Shown here: in pieces, positions 9,249 to 19,286 of the stretch
Position numbering within the stretch: the first letter of the stretch is position 1
Layout: every line of letters starts with the position of its first letter
NCBI GenBank assembly: GCA_903834135.1
Contig: CAILHZ010000017.1
Coordinates: forward strand, 51,744-115,743
From: an uncultured Opitutia bacterium
GTDB taxonomy: Bacteria > Verrucomicrobiota > Verrucomicrobiia > Opitutales > Opitutaceae
Length of the DNA stretch: 64,000 nt
Direction of reading: 5' to 3'
Position numbers and translations under genes: made by a program
Notes under the pieces: generated by a model
Told to the model about the DNA's origin: nothing
Seen by the model: the letters and a program-made list of their open reading frames with translations, nothing else
Database searches by the model: none

Positions 9249-11846
9249 ATGGCTACCAAGTGCAAAGAATATAACTTTCAAGAGATTGAGCCTCACTGGC
9301 AATCTTTCTGGGATCAAAATACATCTTCACGTGCGGTCAACACCGCACCTGGTCCTAAGTACTATGTACTCGATATGTTTCCATACCCATCGGGTGCTGG
9401 ACTGCATATAGGTCACCCAGAAGGCTACACTGCAACAGATATCCTTGCCCGATACAAACGCGCTAAAGGCTTTAAAGTACTCCACCCTATAGGTTGGGAC
9501 GCATTCGGCCTACCTGCTGAACAACATGCTATCAAGACTGGAACTCCACCCGCCGAAAATACGCAAAAAAATATAGCTAACTTTAAGCGTCAAATTAAGG
9601 CTTTAGGTTTTTCCTACGACTGGGATAGAGAAATTGATACAACAGATCCTAAATACTTTCGCTGGACGCAGTGGATTTTCTTACAACTCTTCAAACGTGG
9701 TTTAGCTTATGTGGATGAGCGCCCTGTGTGGTGGTGCCCTGAATTAAAAGCAGTTTTAGCAAACGAAGAAGTTGTAGATGGGAAGAGTGAAATTGGTGGT
9801 CACCCAGTTGAACGTAAGAATTTACGGCAATGGGTACTAAGGATCACTGCCTACGCTGATCGTTTACTCGCTGATTTAAAAGACGTAGATTGGCCAGATT
9901 CAACTAAGCGGATGCAGGAATCATGGATCGGCAGAAGTGAAGGTGCTGAAGTTGCATTTACTTTAGAAAATTCAGCTCTAGGTACACTCAAGGTATTTAC
10001 GACCAGACCTGACACCCTCTTTGGCTGTACGTATATGGTACTAGCCCCAGAACATCCTTTAGTTGCAAGTCTTACACTTGATTCACAAAAAGATGAAGTT
10101 AGCCGTTACCAGAAAAAGGCTGCATCGAAAAGTGATTTAGAGCGTACCGATTTAGCAAAAGATAAATCCGGTGTTTTCACAGGCAGTTACGCCGTCAATC
10201 CACTAACAGGTCTTAAAGTACCAATCTGGGTAGCCGACTATGTTCTCATGGGATACGGCACCGGTGCTATCATGGCTGTGCCAGCACACGATGATAGAGA
10301 TTACGAATTCGCCAAACAGTACAACCTGACAATCACAACCGTTGTTGCAGCTAAAGCTGATGGTATTTTTGTAGAAGGTGCACTGTTTACTGAAACAGGT
10401 TATGCAATCAATTCTTCTAACGCTTCACTCAGCTTAAATGGGCTACCCACACTTCAAGCTAAGGAAAAAACGATACAATGGCTTGAAGCAAATAAAGGTG
10501 GAAAGCGCACAATCAATTACAAACTAAGAGACTGGCTCTTCTCACGTCAGCGCTATTGGGGGGAGCCTATTCCTATTGTTTGGGTAAATGAGGCAGACTA
10601 CAAAAAAGCAATTCAGCTAAGACCAACTGAATTTCCTGCAAACCCTGTTACCTATAAACAAAATAACGAAACGCATTTTGCTTTACCACTACCAGATTCT
10701 TCTCTGCCACTTGTTTTACCTCAGGTAGAAACCTATTTACCTAGTGGAACTGGAGAAAGTCCGCTTGCTAACGCTACAGCGTGGCTAGAAATTTACTTCA
10801 ATTTAAAAACAGGTGAAACTAAAGCAGTCTCTCAAGTAAGCACACCACCCACTGACGAGGGCTGGGTTAAAGGACGTCGTGAAACAAATACTATGCCACA
10901 ATGGGCAGGTTCTTGTTGGTATTATTTACGTTTTACTGATCCTAAAAATGCAGATTCACTAGCATCCGCTGATGCGCTTAAGACATGGGGAGTTCCTGAT
11001 ATTTATGTCGGTGGAGCTGAACATGCAGTACTTCATCTTTTATATGCACGTTTTTGGCATAAGGTACTATTTGATTTAGGAGTTGTACCAACACATGAAC
11101 CTTTCCCTAAACTTTTCCATCAAGGCATTATCCTAGGTGAGGATGGAGTTAAGATGTCTAAGACTCGGGGCAATGTAGTAAATCCCGATACAGTTATTGC
11201 ATCTCATGGAACTGATACTCTAAGACTTTATCTCATGTTCCTAGGGCCTCTCGAAGACATGAAGCCTTGGAATCCTAGAGGAATCGAAGGTACTCACCGC
11301 TTTTTACAAAAAGTGTGGCGTGAATGCTTAACGAGTGAAGGTGATATCAATCCTAAACTATCAGACAGTGCTGAAGATTTACCGGAAATAAAAAAACTAC
11401 TTCACGAAACAATTCGCAAAGTAGGATCTGACTTAGATACGCTTCGGTTTAATACACCGATTTCCCAAATGATGATTTTGGTAAATGCGTTTCAAAAAGC
11501 AGATCACATCAATAAAAAGAGCATGCTAGCTTTCTTACAACTGCTTGCTCCCTACGCTCCACATATTGCCGAAGAACTCTGGGCAAGACTTGGTGGAGTA
11601 TCGCCAATACAAAGTGCTTCGTGGCCAATTTTTGATCCAAGTGCGTTTGCTACAAGCGAGCAAAAACTTGTATTCCAAGTAAACGGCAAGCACCGCGGTG
11701 ACCTTATGGTTAAGGCAGGCTTAAGTCAGGACGAAGCAATTAAACTCGCAGGGGAACATGCCAAAGTTGGTCCTCATATGAATGGCAAAACAATCACCAA
11801 GGTTATTTATGTACCAGGTAAGATTATAAACTTAGTGGTTACCTAA
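9249..11846 (+). CDS. leuS: Leucyl-tRNA synthetase
   Basis: Charges tRNA-Leu with leucine. Class I signatures are present: the HIGH box within [16 protein letters not shown] near residue 50 and the KMSKS box as [10 protein letters not shown] near residue 636. The CP1 editing domain contains [10 protein letters not shown] near 250 and ends before the [15 protein letters not shown] motif. Length 865 is normal for bacterial LeuRS, and the C-terminal tail ends as expected. The start at ATG 9249 gives a standard N-terminus; no SD is visible before it. It diverges from htrA with only 18 bp between starts. Confidence 0.97.
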   Translation: MATKCKEYNFQEIEPHWQSFWDQNTSSRAVNTAPGPKYYVLDMFPYPSGAGLHIGHPEGYTATDILARYKRAKGFKVLHPIGWDAFGLPAEQHAIKTGTPPAENTQKNIANFKRQIKALGFSYDWDREIDTTDPKYFRWTQWIFLQLFKRGLAYVDERPVWWCPELKAVLANEEVVDGKSEIGGHPVERKNLRQWVLRITAYADRLLADLKDVDWPDSTKRMQESWIGRSEGAEVAFTLENSALGTLKVFTTRPDTLFGCTYMVLAPEHPLVASLTLDSQKDEVSRYQKKAASKSDLERTDLAKDKSGVFTGSYAVNPLTGLKVPIWVADYVLMGYGTGAIMAVPAHDDRDYEFAKQYNLTITTVVAAKADGIFVEGALFTETGYAINSSNASLSLNGLPTLQAKEKTIQWLEANKGGKRTINYKLRDWLFSRQRYWGEPIPIVWVNEADYKKAIQLRPTEFPANPVTYKQNNETHFALPLPDSSLPLVLPQVETYLPSGTGESPLANATAWLEIYFNLKTGETKAVSQVSTPPTDEGWVKGRRETNTMPQWAGSCWYYLRFTDPKNADSLASADALKTWGVPDIYVGGAEHAVLHLLYARFWHKVLFDLGVVPTHEPFPKLFHQGIILGEDGVKMSKTRGNVVNPDTVIASHGTDTLRLYLMFLGPLEDMKPWNPRGIEGTHRFLQKVWRECLTSEGDINPKLSDSAEDLPEIKKLLHETIRKVGSDLDTLRFNTPISQMMILVNAFQKADHINKKSMLAFLQLLAPYAPHIAEELWARLGGVSPIQSASWPIFDPSAFATSEQKLVFQVNGKHRGDLMVKAGLSQDEAIKLAGEHAKVGPHMNGKTITKVIYVPGKIINLVVT

Positions 11847-11896
11847 TTATACACTTAAAGGAACTCCTTAAACTTACTTCCTGTCTAAACTAGAAC

Positions 11897-12739
11897 ATGG
11901 CACTGTCAGAATACCTTCCTAAAGACTTCGATCAGTCTCGGCCTTTAGCCTTGATTGCGGGACAAGGTATTTACCCACGTCTGATTGCTGATGCAGCACG
12001 TAAAGCAGGAATTAAAGTTAAGTTAATTGCAGCCGTAGGCGAAACAACTGAGGAGCTTGTTAATACCTTTAGTGAAGAAGATCGCGTCATTTTAAAAGTA
12101 GGGCAAATCGGCAAGATGCTTGATGCTCTTGAGGACTTCAAAGCAGGTTATGCACTCATGGCTGGGCAAATCACCCCTCGAAGACTTTTCCATGGACTGC
12201 ACCCTGATCTTACAGCGGCGCGTATTTTACTCTCCCTTAAACGTAAAAATGCAGAAACAATTTTTGGCGCAATAGCTACAGAAATTGAAAAACGAACTGT
12301 TACCCTACTCGATGCGCGTAGTTTCATGGATGAGCACTTAGCAACTGCAGGATCTATCACAAAAGGCTCATTTCCTATCGATAAAGACTATATTGAACAC
12401 GGCATCACTATTGCTAGAGAATGTGCTAAGTTAGACATTGGCCAAGGCTGTGTGGTGCGTAAAGGTACTGTCTTAGCCGTTGAGGCATTTGAAGGTACTG
12501 ATGAAATGATTAAACGTGCCGGCAGCTTTAAAACCGACGAAGCCCTGTTTGTTAAAACAGTAAAAACAAAACAAGATTACCGTTTTGATGTGCCTTGTTT
12601 TGGTGAAAGAACCCTTAATGCAATGCATGAGGCCGGTCTCAAAGCCGCAGCTCTTGAGGCTAATCGTGTCATTTTAATTAATAAGCCAGAAGTCATCACC
12701 TTAGCGCAGAAGCTAGGCATAAGTCTTTTAGGCTATTAA
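11897..12739 (+). CDS. lpxI: UDP-2,3-diacylglucosamine pyrophosphatase LpxI (DUF1009)
   Basis: Hydrolyses UDP-2,3-diacylglucosamine to lipid X in lipid A synthesis, replacing LpxH in many bacteria. The protein has the two-part LpxI layout: an N-terminal domain starting PLALIAGQGIYPRLIA (about 17-32) and a C-terminal domain with DIGQGCVVRKGTVLAVEAFE (about 176-195) and FDVPCFGERTL. Length 280 is typical. It follows leuS after a 50-bp gap. Other lipid A and core genes lie elsewhere in the window (44130-46010), which fits an LPS-making cell. Confidence 0.93.
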   Translation: MALSEYLPKDFDQSRPLALIAGQGIYPRLIADAARKAGIKVKLIAAVGETTEELVNTFSEEDRVILKVGQIGKMLDALEDFKAGYALMAGQITPRRLFHGLHPDLTAARILLSLKRKNAETIFGAIATEIEKRTVTLLDARSFMDEHLATAGSITKGSFPIDKDYIEHGITIARECAKLDIGQGCVVRKGTVLAVEAFEGTDEMIKRAGSFKTDEALFVKTVKTKQDYRFDVPCFGERTLNAMHEAGLKAAALEANRVILINKPEVITLAQKLGISLLGY

Positions 12740-12794
12740 TTAAGCCAACGGCTAAGCTTGCCCTTTGTGGCTGTAAGCGGCAGATAATTGAATA

Positions 12795-13307
12795 ATGCCA
12801 AACGATCTCATTTCAGTCCATGTCAAGGCCGTTGTCCCAACAGCCAATGGCTCGGCTGTATTTTTGGGCAACGATACCAAAACATTTGTGATCTACGTGG
12901 ATCATCATGTTGGTAGTGCTATTCAAGGGACTTTAGATGGTATCAAAAAAGAACGCCCTCAAACCCATGATTTAATCGGGTCAATCTTCTTAGGCCTTGG
13001 GGTTACTCTTGAGCATGTCGTCATCAATGATGCTAAAGAAGGCACTTTCTATGCGCGTATTTTCCTTAAAATGGAAAATGAACTTGGAAAAAAACTGTTA
13101 GAAATAGATGCACGTCCCAGTGATTCTATAGTACTGGCATTACAAAGCAGTCGCCCTATCACCGTCACTAAAGCAGTATTTGAGCGTGTCGAAGATATGA
13201 CCGATTATCTTGAACAAGCACTTAAGCAACAAGCTGACCTAGACGATAACTTTGAAGACGAGTCCGAGGAAGACAGTGATGAGGACGAAGACACTGATAT
13301 CTCATAG
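12795..13307 (+). CDS. Bifunctional nuclease (BFN, DUF151) family protein with acidic tail
   Basis: The core (about residues 5-145) has the BFN/DUF151 pattern: SAVFLGNDTKTFVIYVDHHV near 20-39, HDLIGSIFLGLG near 58-69, FYARIFLKMENE near 84, and the hallmark IDARPSDSIVLAL near 102-114. Family members have been described as having DNase and RNase activity, but their cell role in bacteria is unsettled. The last about 25 residues are a strongly acidic Asp/Glu tail not needed for the domain. It ends 2 bp before the dihydrouridine synthase gene, so the two are probably co-transcribed. Confidence 0.85.
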   Translation: MPNDLISVHVKAVVPTANGSAVFLGNDTKTFVIYVDHHVGSAIQGTLDGIKKERPQTHDLIGSIFLGLGVTLEHVVINDAKEGTFYARIFLKMENELGKKLLEIDARPSDSIVLALQSSRPITVTKAVFERVEDMTDYLEQALKQQADLDDNFEDESEEDSDEDEDTDIS

Positions 13308-13309
13308 GT

Positions 13310-14383
13310 ATGAGGTCACTGCCTGAGCCAATTATACCAGGACAGCCACTGACAGCACTTGCCCCGATGCAAGATGTCACTGATTTAGCTTTCATGAAGG
13401 TTATCGCTCATTACGGAGCGCCTGATTATTTCTTCACAGAATTTTTCCGTGTCCATGCTCAGTCCAGACCCGAGAAGCATATACTAAAGTCGATTGACGA
13501 GAATAAAACAACACGTCCTGTATTTGCTCAATTAATCGGTGAGGATACAGAACACATGGTGCGTTCTGCTCTCGATATCTTGAAGCACCCTGCAGCTGGA
13601 ATTGATCTAAACTTAGGCTGCCCTGCCCCTAAAGTGTATAAGAAAAATGTAGGCGGTGGTCTACTCAGAGAACCAGAAAGAATAGCCAACATTATACGCT
13701 GCTTAAGAGATGCTATACCTGGCCTCTTTACTGTTAAAATGCGCCTTGGTTTTAATGATGAATCCCCGATGCAGCGTGTCGTCGATATCGTTAATGAAAA
13801 TAAGGTTAATTTACTTACAGTGCATGGTCGTACTGTTAAGGGCGGCTACCGCAGTGAAGTAAACTACGACTCTATTGCTGAACTGGTTAAACGTGCACAC
13901 TGCCCTGTGCTAGCTAATGGCGATATTACCTCTGCTGCTAAAGCAGTTAAGGTCATCGCTCATACTCAAGCTGCTGGTGTAATGATTGGCAGACACGCGA
14001 TTCGTAATCCCTGGATTTTCAAACAATGCCGCGAAGTATTCGCAGGTAAAACACCGGAACCTGTAACTTTAAGACAAGTCGATGACTACATAAAGCGTTT
14101 GTTTGATGCGACTCGTAACATAGACTTTCCTGAACTAGCTCATGTTAACAAAATGAAGAAGTACCTAAATTTTGTTGGGCAAAGTGTAGATGCTACAGGA
14201 GCATTTCTTTATGACATGAGGCGCGTCACTACAGAGAAAGAATTAACACACGTTTGTGAAAAGCACCTACTAAGTAGAGCTAGTGATATATTTTCCATAG
14301 AACCTTATCCAGGAATTATTGCACGCCCTAATTGTGAAACTCCAGATTCAGATGGCTGCTCACTTGATTCGATAACAGCCTGA
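13310..14383 (+). CDS. tRNA-dihydrouridine synthase (Dus family)
   Basis: FMN-dependent enzyme that reduces uridine to dihydrouridine in tRNA D-loops. The TIM-barrel signatures are present: LAPMQDVTDLAF near residue 17 (FMN site), DLNLGCPAPKVYKKNVGGGL near 100-119 with the catalytic Cys in GCP, VKMRLGF near 144, LTVHGRT near 164 and VLANGDI near 198. Length 357 fits. I cannot assign it to DusA, B or C with certainty. It starts 2 bp after the BFN gene and converges on sufT with a gap of 7 bp. Confidence 0.92.
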   Translation: MRSLPEPIIPGQPLTALAPMQDVTDLAFMKVIAHYGAPDYFFTEFFRVHAQSRPEKHILKSIDENKTTRPVFAQLIGEDTEHMVRSALDILKHPAAGIDLNLGCPAPKVYKKNVGGGLLREPERIANIIRCLRDAIPGLFTVKMRLGFNDESPMQRVVDIVNENKVNLLTVHGRTVKGGYRSEVNYDSIAELVKRAHCPVLANGDITSAAKAVKVIAHTQAAGVMIGRHAIRNPWIFKQCREVFAGKTPEPVTLRQVDDYIKRLFDATRNIDFPELAHVNKMKKYLNFVGQSVDATGAFLYDMRRVTTEKELTHVCEKHLLSRASDIFSIEPYPGIIARPNCETPDSDGCSLDSITA

Positions 14384-14390
14384 CTTGTGC

Positions 14391-14933
14391 TCATTCAAGA
14401 CCTAAGGCTTTGCGGCCTTCTGGAGATATCATCTGCGGAGCCCAAATCGGATCCCATACTATGTGGACTTTCGCACTGTTTACACCACTTAATGATGCAA
14501 TTTTCTTTCTAGCATCTTCAGCAATCACTGGACCCATACCGCAACCAGGTGCAGTAAGTGTCATCTTAACTTCGACTATAGCTCCTGCAGGAGTTTCCTC
14601 TATCGCTAAGTCATAAATTAAACCAAGATCAACAATATTGACCGGTATTTCTGGATCGAAACATGTTTTAAGAACGTCCCAAATTCTTTTATCATTCAAC
14701 ACACCTCCCTCATTACCATCACTATCTATTGATTCTTCGGATAGAACTAGACCAGCAATAGCACTGACATCTTCTTTAGCGATACGTGCTAGACCATGAT
14801 CAGTCCTAACAGTCACATTGCCACCTAGGGTTTGAGCAACAAAGACCTCACTACCAGCAAGCAGTGTAGTTTGTGTTCCGTGAGGAATTTCTGTGGCAAT
14901 ACAATCTCTAGACAAGCGATACGTTTGAGACAT
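14391..14933 (-). CDS. sufT: SufT-type iron-sulfur cluster assembly protein (MIP18/DUF59 domain)
   Basis: The C-terminal half is a MIP18/DUF59 domain with FDPEIPVNIVDLGLIYDL near residues 93-110 and the conserved cysteine in TLTAPGCGMGP near 132-142. The N-terminal half (YRLSRDCIATEIPHGTQ) matches the extension seen in SufT, and 180 residues is the typical SufT length. SufT helps mature Fe-S proteins. No other suf genes are in the window. It lies just downstream of sppA on the same strand, 18 bp apart; that pairing gives no obvious functional hint. Confidence 0.88.
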   Translation of the reverse strand: MSQTYRLSRDCIATEIPHGTQTTLLAGSEVFVAQTLGGNVTVRTDHGLARIAKEDVSAIAGLVLSEESIDSDGNEGGVLNDKRIWDVLKTCFDPEIPVNIVDLGLIYDLAIEETPAGAIVEVKMTLTAPGCGMGPVIAEDARKKIASLSGVNSAKVHIVWDPIWAPQMISPEGRKALGLE

Positions 14934-14951
14934 AAAAAATAGAATAGACTC

Positions 14952-16754
14952 TTACTTTGAAGAAATAAATAGAGGCATTCTAGCGTACAATTCTTGCGGA
15001 TCGTTGTAAGCCTTTAACTCATGCAGCTGAGTCTTTAAAGTTTTTTGAATACTTCCAAGTATACCCTTAGATTCAGATTCATCTGGCATAGCTTTATTAA
15101 GTAAAGCGGTGATTGTTTCAGCTATGTCTTTTTTCTTAGGATATTCCTCGATTCTGTAATTTTTACCAATCTTTGCTTCTTTAACCGCATAGCGAATTGC
15201 GTCTGATAAACCACCAAGCTGGTCTACTAGACCAATCTTAATTGCTTCTTTACCTGTCCATACTCGACCTTGAGCAATTTCTTCGACAGCGACTGGATTT
15301 AATTTCCTTCCCTCAGATACCTTGGCAATAAATTGGCCGTACATCCAATCTACCATCCGCTGAAAAACCGCAAGTTCTTCATCTGTCTTGGGTTTGGAAA
15401 TTGTCATAACATCAGCAAACTTACCTGTTTTAACTCCATCAAAAGTAACACCAAAATCATTAGCTAATTTTTGTATATTAAAATGAATTCCAAAAACGCC
15501 GATAGATCCTGTGATTGTGGTCGGCTCTGCGAAAATACGATTACCATAAGCTGATATCCAATAACCACCCGATGCAGCGTAACTTCCCATCGATACGATG
15601 ACAGGTTTTACTTCACGAGCTAAACGAAGCTCTCGTTGTATCATTTCTGCGGCAGATGCGCTACCACCAGGACTATTAACACGAAGCACAATTGCCTTAA
15701 CTGATGCATCTTCTCTTAAGCGCCTAATTTCGCGCGAGAATGATTCTGAACCAATATCGCCTGGCTGACCTTCGCCATCCACGATATCACCCTCAGCATA
15801 TACAATACCAATAGCTTGTTTTGAAGTTGAGACTTCAGCAGGAACTTGCGATTTCAAGTAGTTACTGAATGAAATTTGCTTAAAAGGGTCTTTAGTTCCC
15901 TTTTTACCGGTTTCTTCTTTTAGCTCATCTAGGAGCGTATCTTTATAAATTGCCCGATCTATTAAATGACTAGAAAGAGCTACCTCAGGACGAAGAATCC
16001 CTTCTTTATCAACAACTGCCTGAATTAACAGAGGTGTTAACTTACGTGGCTTAGCGAGATCTGCAAGTAGACTTCCCCACAGACTGTCTAAAAGACGTTT
16101 TGTATCTTCCTTATTTTCAGGACTCATTTCCTTACGGGTGTATGGTTCTACATAAGACTTATATTTACCATGCCTAGTAACTTGAACACCAACACCGTAC
16201 TTCTCAAATAGGCCTGCATAAAACATAGGTTCCGTAGCTAATCCAGGCATATACAGCATGCCATAAGGATCCATATTAATTTCCGTTGCCGTGGATTTAA
16301 TGTAGTAATCCCGAGTATCAGCTGACTCAAGAAATGCCTTAATTGGCTTACCTGATGCTTTAAACCTCAGTAGCGCATTGCGTACTTCAGTTAAAGCTGC
16401 GAAACCTGTTCCTAGTCCAGAGGGGTTAAAAGAACCAATTAAGAGAATTCCTTTAATTCGCTGATCTTTAGTCGCTTCATCTATCCCACGTGTGACAGAG
16501 CGCAGCTGTAAGGTTTCCAATTTAGTATTAGAAAAATCACTGAAATCAAACGCTGGAGGCGCATCAGTAATATTGGTTGATAAATCAAAAACTAGGTATG
16601 AATTTTGCTCAATTTTGGTCGATGTACCCTTGGCATGATGTGCACCCACAGAAACTAAAGCTCCTATTATACCCACACAAAGGAGTATGCCTAAAAAACA
16701 GAATATAATCAGGGCTACAAGTGAGCCTAACATCGAAGAAATGAATGCCTTCAT
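14952..16754 (-). CDS. sppA: Signal peptide peptidase SppA, 67-kDa long form
   Basis: Membrane-anchored protease that degrades cleaved signal peptides in the periplasm. From the ATG at 16754 the protein has 600 residues, an N-terminal membrane segment (about 8-38) and two SppA domains. The catalytic Lys is K199 in GKYKSYVEP of the first half and the nucleophile is S395 in GSYAASGGYW of the second, the same split arrangement as in E. coli SppA. An upstream in-frame GTG at 16832 would add 26 residues before the membrane segment; I prefer the ATG because the N-terminus then resembles other SppA proteins. Confidence 0.93.
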   Translation of the reverse strand: MKAFISSMLGSLVALIIFCFLGILLCVGIIGALVSVGAHHAKGTSTKIEQNSYLVFDLSTNITDAPPAFDFSDFSNTKLETLQLRSVTRGIDEATKDQRIKGILLIGSFNPSGLGTGFAALTEVRNALLRFKASGKPIKAFLESADTRDYYIKSTATEINMDPYGMLYMPGLATEPMFYAGLFEKYGVGVQVTRHGKYKSYVEPYTRKEMSPENKEDTKRLLDSLWGSLLADLAKPRKLTPLLIQAVVDKEGILRPEVALSSHLIDRAIYKDTLLDELKEETGKKGTKDPFKQISFSNYLKSQVPAEVSTSKQAIGIVYAEGDIVDGEGQPGDIGSESFSREIRRLREDASVKAIVLRVNSPGGSASAAEMIQRELRLAREVKPVIVSMGSYAASGGYWISAYGNRIFAEPTTITGSIGVFGIHFNIQKLANDFGVTFDGVKTGKFADVMTISKPKTDEELAVFQRMVDWMYGQFIAKVSEGRKLNPVAVEEIAQGRVWTGKEAIKIGLVDQLGGLSDAIRYAVKEAKIGKNYRIEEYPKKKDIAETITALLNKAMPDESESKGILGSIQKTLKTQLHELKAYNDPQELYARMPLFISSK

Positions 16755-16873
16755 AAAAGTAATAGTTACGTTACGAAGGCTGATCTTAAATGGCAATTCA
16801 TTAGATATTGGCTTAACTTTTAAATTAAACACATTGCCTCACCATTACACCTAAGTTCTAATCATTTTACGTC

Positions 16874-18349
16874 ATGAACGATCAGAAAGATCTCCTAACT
16901 ACCAACCGCAAAGCGCTTACTATTAATCTAGATGCTCCAAAATATGGCACATTCGCAGAAATAGGAGCTGGTCAAGAAGTAGCCCGTGTCTTTTTCCAAG
17001 CAGGTGGTGCCTCTGGTACTATAGCTAAGACGATATCTGCCTACGATATGGTTTTTAGTGATGCCATTTACGGCAAAACATCTCGTTATGTATCCCAGGA
17101 CCGTTTGTCACTCATGCTAGGTCATGAATTCGGCCTATTAAAAGAACGTCTTGATTCTATACGAGGTGATAACACCACTTTTTTCGTTTACGCAGACACA
17201 GTTGCGACACGAAACTTTAAAGGAAATAATGAAGCACACGGCTGGATGGGTGTACGTTTTCAAACTGAACCACACGGTCCTCCAAGTGATATAATTATCC
17301 ATGTACGTATGTGGGATAAAGAAAACGTACAACAGCAAGAAGCCTTGGGAATCACAGGTACAAATTTAATCTATGGAGCATTTTACTACCGCGATAATCC
17401 ACAGAAATTTATTCAATCCCTGTTAGATAACTTAAGCTCAGATCGCATCGAAGTAGATATGCTTGAGTTTATAGGTCCTGCTTTTGCTCATGTTGATAAC
17501 CGCATACTTTCAATGCAATTGGTACAATATGGACTAACCAATGCGGTTATGTTTGGTCCAAAAGGTGTGGTGCTTCAACCTTCAGAAGTATTACGAAAGA
17601 AAGCTATACTTGTAGAACGAGGAAGTTTCAGACCAGTTACCCATGTCAACGTGGATATGCTCAACTGTGCTACTGCTCAGTTTGTTCAAGACCCTCTTGT
17701 TTCAGGAAAAGAAGTTATGGTGCTTGTAGAAATCACCATGAACAACTTGTTAGCTGATGGATCACTTGATGTTCACGATTTCTTATCACGGGTAGATCTA
17801 CTTGGTGAAATTGGCCTAACTGTCCTCATCTCCAATTATCCTGAATACTATAGACTGACCTCCTATTTTAGACGTTACACAAAAGAAATGATTGGTGTAG
17901 CTATGGGAATTAACAACTTATTGGAAATCTTTAAAGAGAAATACTACGAAAACTTAGAAGGTGGTATCCTTGAATCCTTCGGCCGCTTATTTAGACACTC
18001 GGTTAAACTCTACATTTATCCGATGCGTCAAGAAGCCTACGATAAGTACTTATCGACAGGTAAAGAAACACCTGGCTCATCACCTAAAGTCGAAAATTCA
18101 GTTACATCCAACGTACTCATTACCGCAAGGAATGCCCAAGTGGTAGACAATCTACGAAGCCTTTATGAGCATTTGATGCAAAACCACTACATCGAATGTA
18201 TCGTTGGCTATGATCCAACTGTATTAAATACGTTCTCACGTGATGTATTAAGACGTATCAAAGAGAACGATCCTTCATGGGAACGCATGGTACCTGATCC
18301 AGTTGTTGATGCTATAAAGCGTCTTCGCCTTTTTGGATATAGCGGATAA
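16874..18349 (+). CDS. Conserved soluble protein of unknown function, 491 residues
   Basis: I do not recognise a characterised family. The protein has no signal peptide, no membrane segment and no P-loop. Its most striking stretch is near the N-terminus: YGTFAEIGAGQEVARVFFQA (about 24-43), then GTIAKTISAYDM and VSQDRLSLMLGHEF, which look strongly conserved in type. I recall related proteins in cyanobacteria and other phyla carrying conflicting database labels, none supported by a motif here. It diverges from sppA and is followed 50 bp later by the dapF homologue on the same strand. It is a real gene by length, composition and context. Confidence 0.8.
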   Translation: MNDQKDLLTTNRKALTINLDAPKYGTFAEIGAGQEVARVFFQAGGASGTIAKTISAYDMVFSDAIYGKTSRYVSQDRLSLMLGHEFGLLKERLDSIRGDNTTFFVYADTVATRNFKGNNEAHGWMGVRFQTEPHGPPSDIIIHVRMWDKENVQQQEALGITGTNLIYGAFYYRDNPQKFIQSLLDNLSSDRIEVDMLEFIGPAFAHVDNRILSMQLVQYGLTNAVMFGPKGVVLQPSEVLRKKAILVERGSFRPVTHVNVDMLNCATAQFVQDPLVSGKEVMVLVEITMNNLLADGSLDVHDFLSRVDLLGEIGLTVLISNYPEYYRLTSYFRRYTKEMIGVAMGINNLLEIFKEKYYENLEGGILESFGRLFRHSVKLYIYPMRQEAYDKYLSTGKETPGSSPKVENSVTSNVLITARNAQVVDNLRSLYEHLMQNHYIECIVGYDPTVLNTFSRDVLRRIKENDPSWERMVPDPVVDAIKRLRLFGYSG

Positions 18350-18399
18350 GTTTGTGTTAGTTAAAGTTTCTCGGTAAACATCCATAATTAAATCCAATT

Positions 18400-19251
18400 G
18401 TGCGCTTCTATAAATATCACGCTCTAGGTAACGATTATATTGTTTTAGATCCTAAAGATTTTCCATCTTGGAAAACACCTTCTTTAGAACAAATACGTGT
18501 TATCTGTCACCGAAATTTTGGAGTTGGATCAGACGGTATTCTTTGGGGTCCGCTACCAACCAAATCAGGAGCCTTCGGTTTGCGTATTTATAATCCTGAC
18601 GGATCCGAAGCAGAGAAATCAGGAAATGGAACGCGCATCTTTGGTCGCTATTTATGGGATCAAAAAATCGCTAAAGCTGATCAATTTCATATCGAAACAC
18701 CTGGCGGAATTGTTGAGGCAATCGTTAAAGATAATGGTAAGTTACTCGTGATGGACATGGGGAAAGTCAGTTTTTCAAGCGAAAAAATTCCTGTTAATGG
18801 AAGTGCCCGCGAGGTTATTAATGAAAAAGTAGAAGTACTCGGTAGAACATTTACTTTCTGTGCTGCAACGATTGGAAATCCACACTGCGTTATTTTACTG
18901 CCTGAAGTGAATGCTAAATTAGCCCATCAGTATGGACCAGCTTTAGAAGTTCATTCTCTTTTCCCAAACCGCACTAACGTACAATTTATGCAGGTTATAG
19001 ATCGTAAAAATATACGTATCGAAATCTGGGAACGCGGCGCAGGCTATACCCTAGCCTCAGGTACAAGTTCAAGTGCCTCAGCTGCTGTTGCGCACCGCTT
19101 AGGCTTAGTGGATAAAGATATTACTGTACATATGCCAGGGGGACAAATTGGAATCGAAATATCTGGTGACTTTGCAATTCGCATGACAGGTACTGTAAAT
19201 CAGGTAGCTATTGGTGAAATGCAGTCCGAGCTTTTTGATGTAAAAGTGTGA
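18400..19251 (+). CDS. dapF: Diaminopimelate epimerase homologue with both catalytic Cys replaced by Ser
   Basis: DapF interconverts LL- and meso-diaminopimelate for lysine and peptidoglycan using two cysteines as acid and base. This 283-residue homologue keeps the substrate-site motifs: GNDYIVLD (10-17), VGSDGILWG (42-50), NPDGSEAEKSGNG (65-77), IGNPHCVIL (158-166), FPNRTNVQF (188-196) and ERGAGYTLASGT (211-222). However, the two catalytic positions are Ser74 (KSGNG in place of xCGNG) and Ser220 (ASGT in place of ACGT). Both are TCA codons, two base changes from Cys, so a read error is unlikely. It starts with GTG at 18400. Whether it still epimerises DAP is open. Confidence 0.88.
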   Translation: MRFYKYHALGNDYIVLDPKDFPSWKTPSLEQIRVICHRNFGVGSDGILWGPLPTKSGAFGLRIYNPDGSEAEKSGNGTRIFGRYLWDQKIAKADQFHIETPGGIVEAIVKDNGKLLVMDMGKVSFSSEKIPVNGSAREVINEKVEVLGRTFTFCAATIGNPHCVILLPEVNAKLAHQYGPALEVHSLFPNRTNVQFMQVIDRKNIRIEIWERGAGYTLASGTSSSASAAVAHRLGLVDKDITVHMPGGQIGIEISGDFAIRMTGTVNQVAIGEMQSELFDVKV

Positions 19252-19286
19252 TGTAAAAAATTAGCTGCATCATCATTCATAACACT

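Noticed and set aside
16754..16832. GTG start giving SppA 26 more residues
   Set aside because: The extension is basic and polar, unlike known SppA N-termini, while the ATG at 16754 starts directly before the membrane helix.
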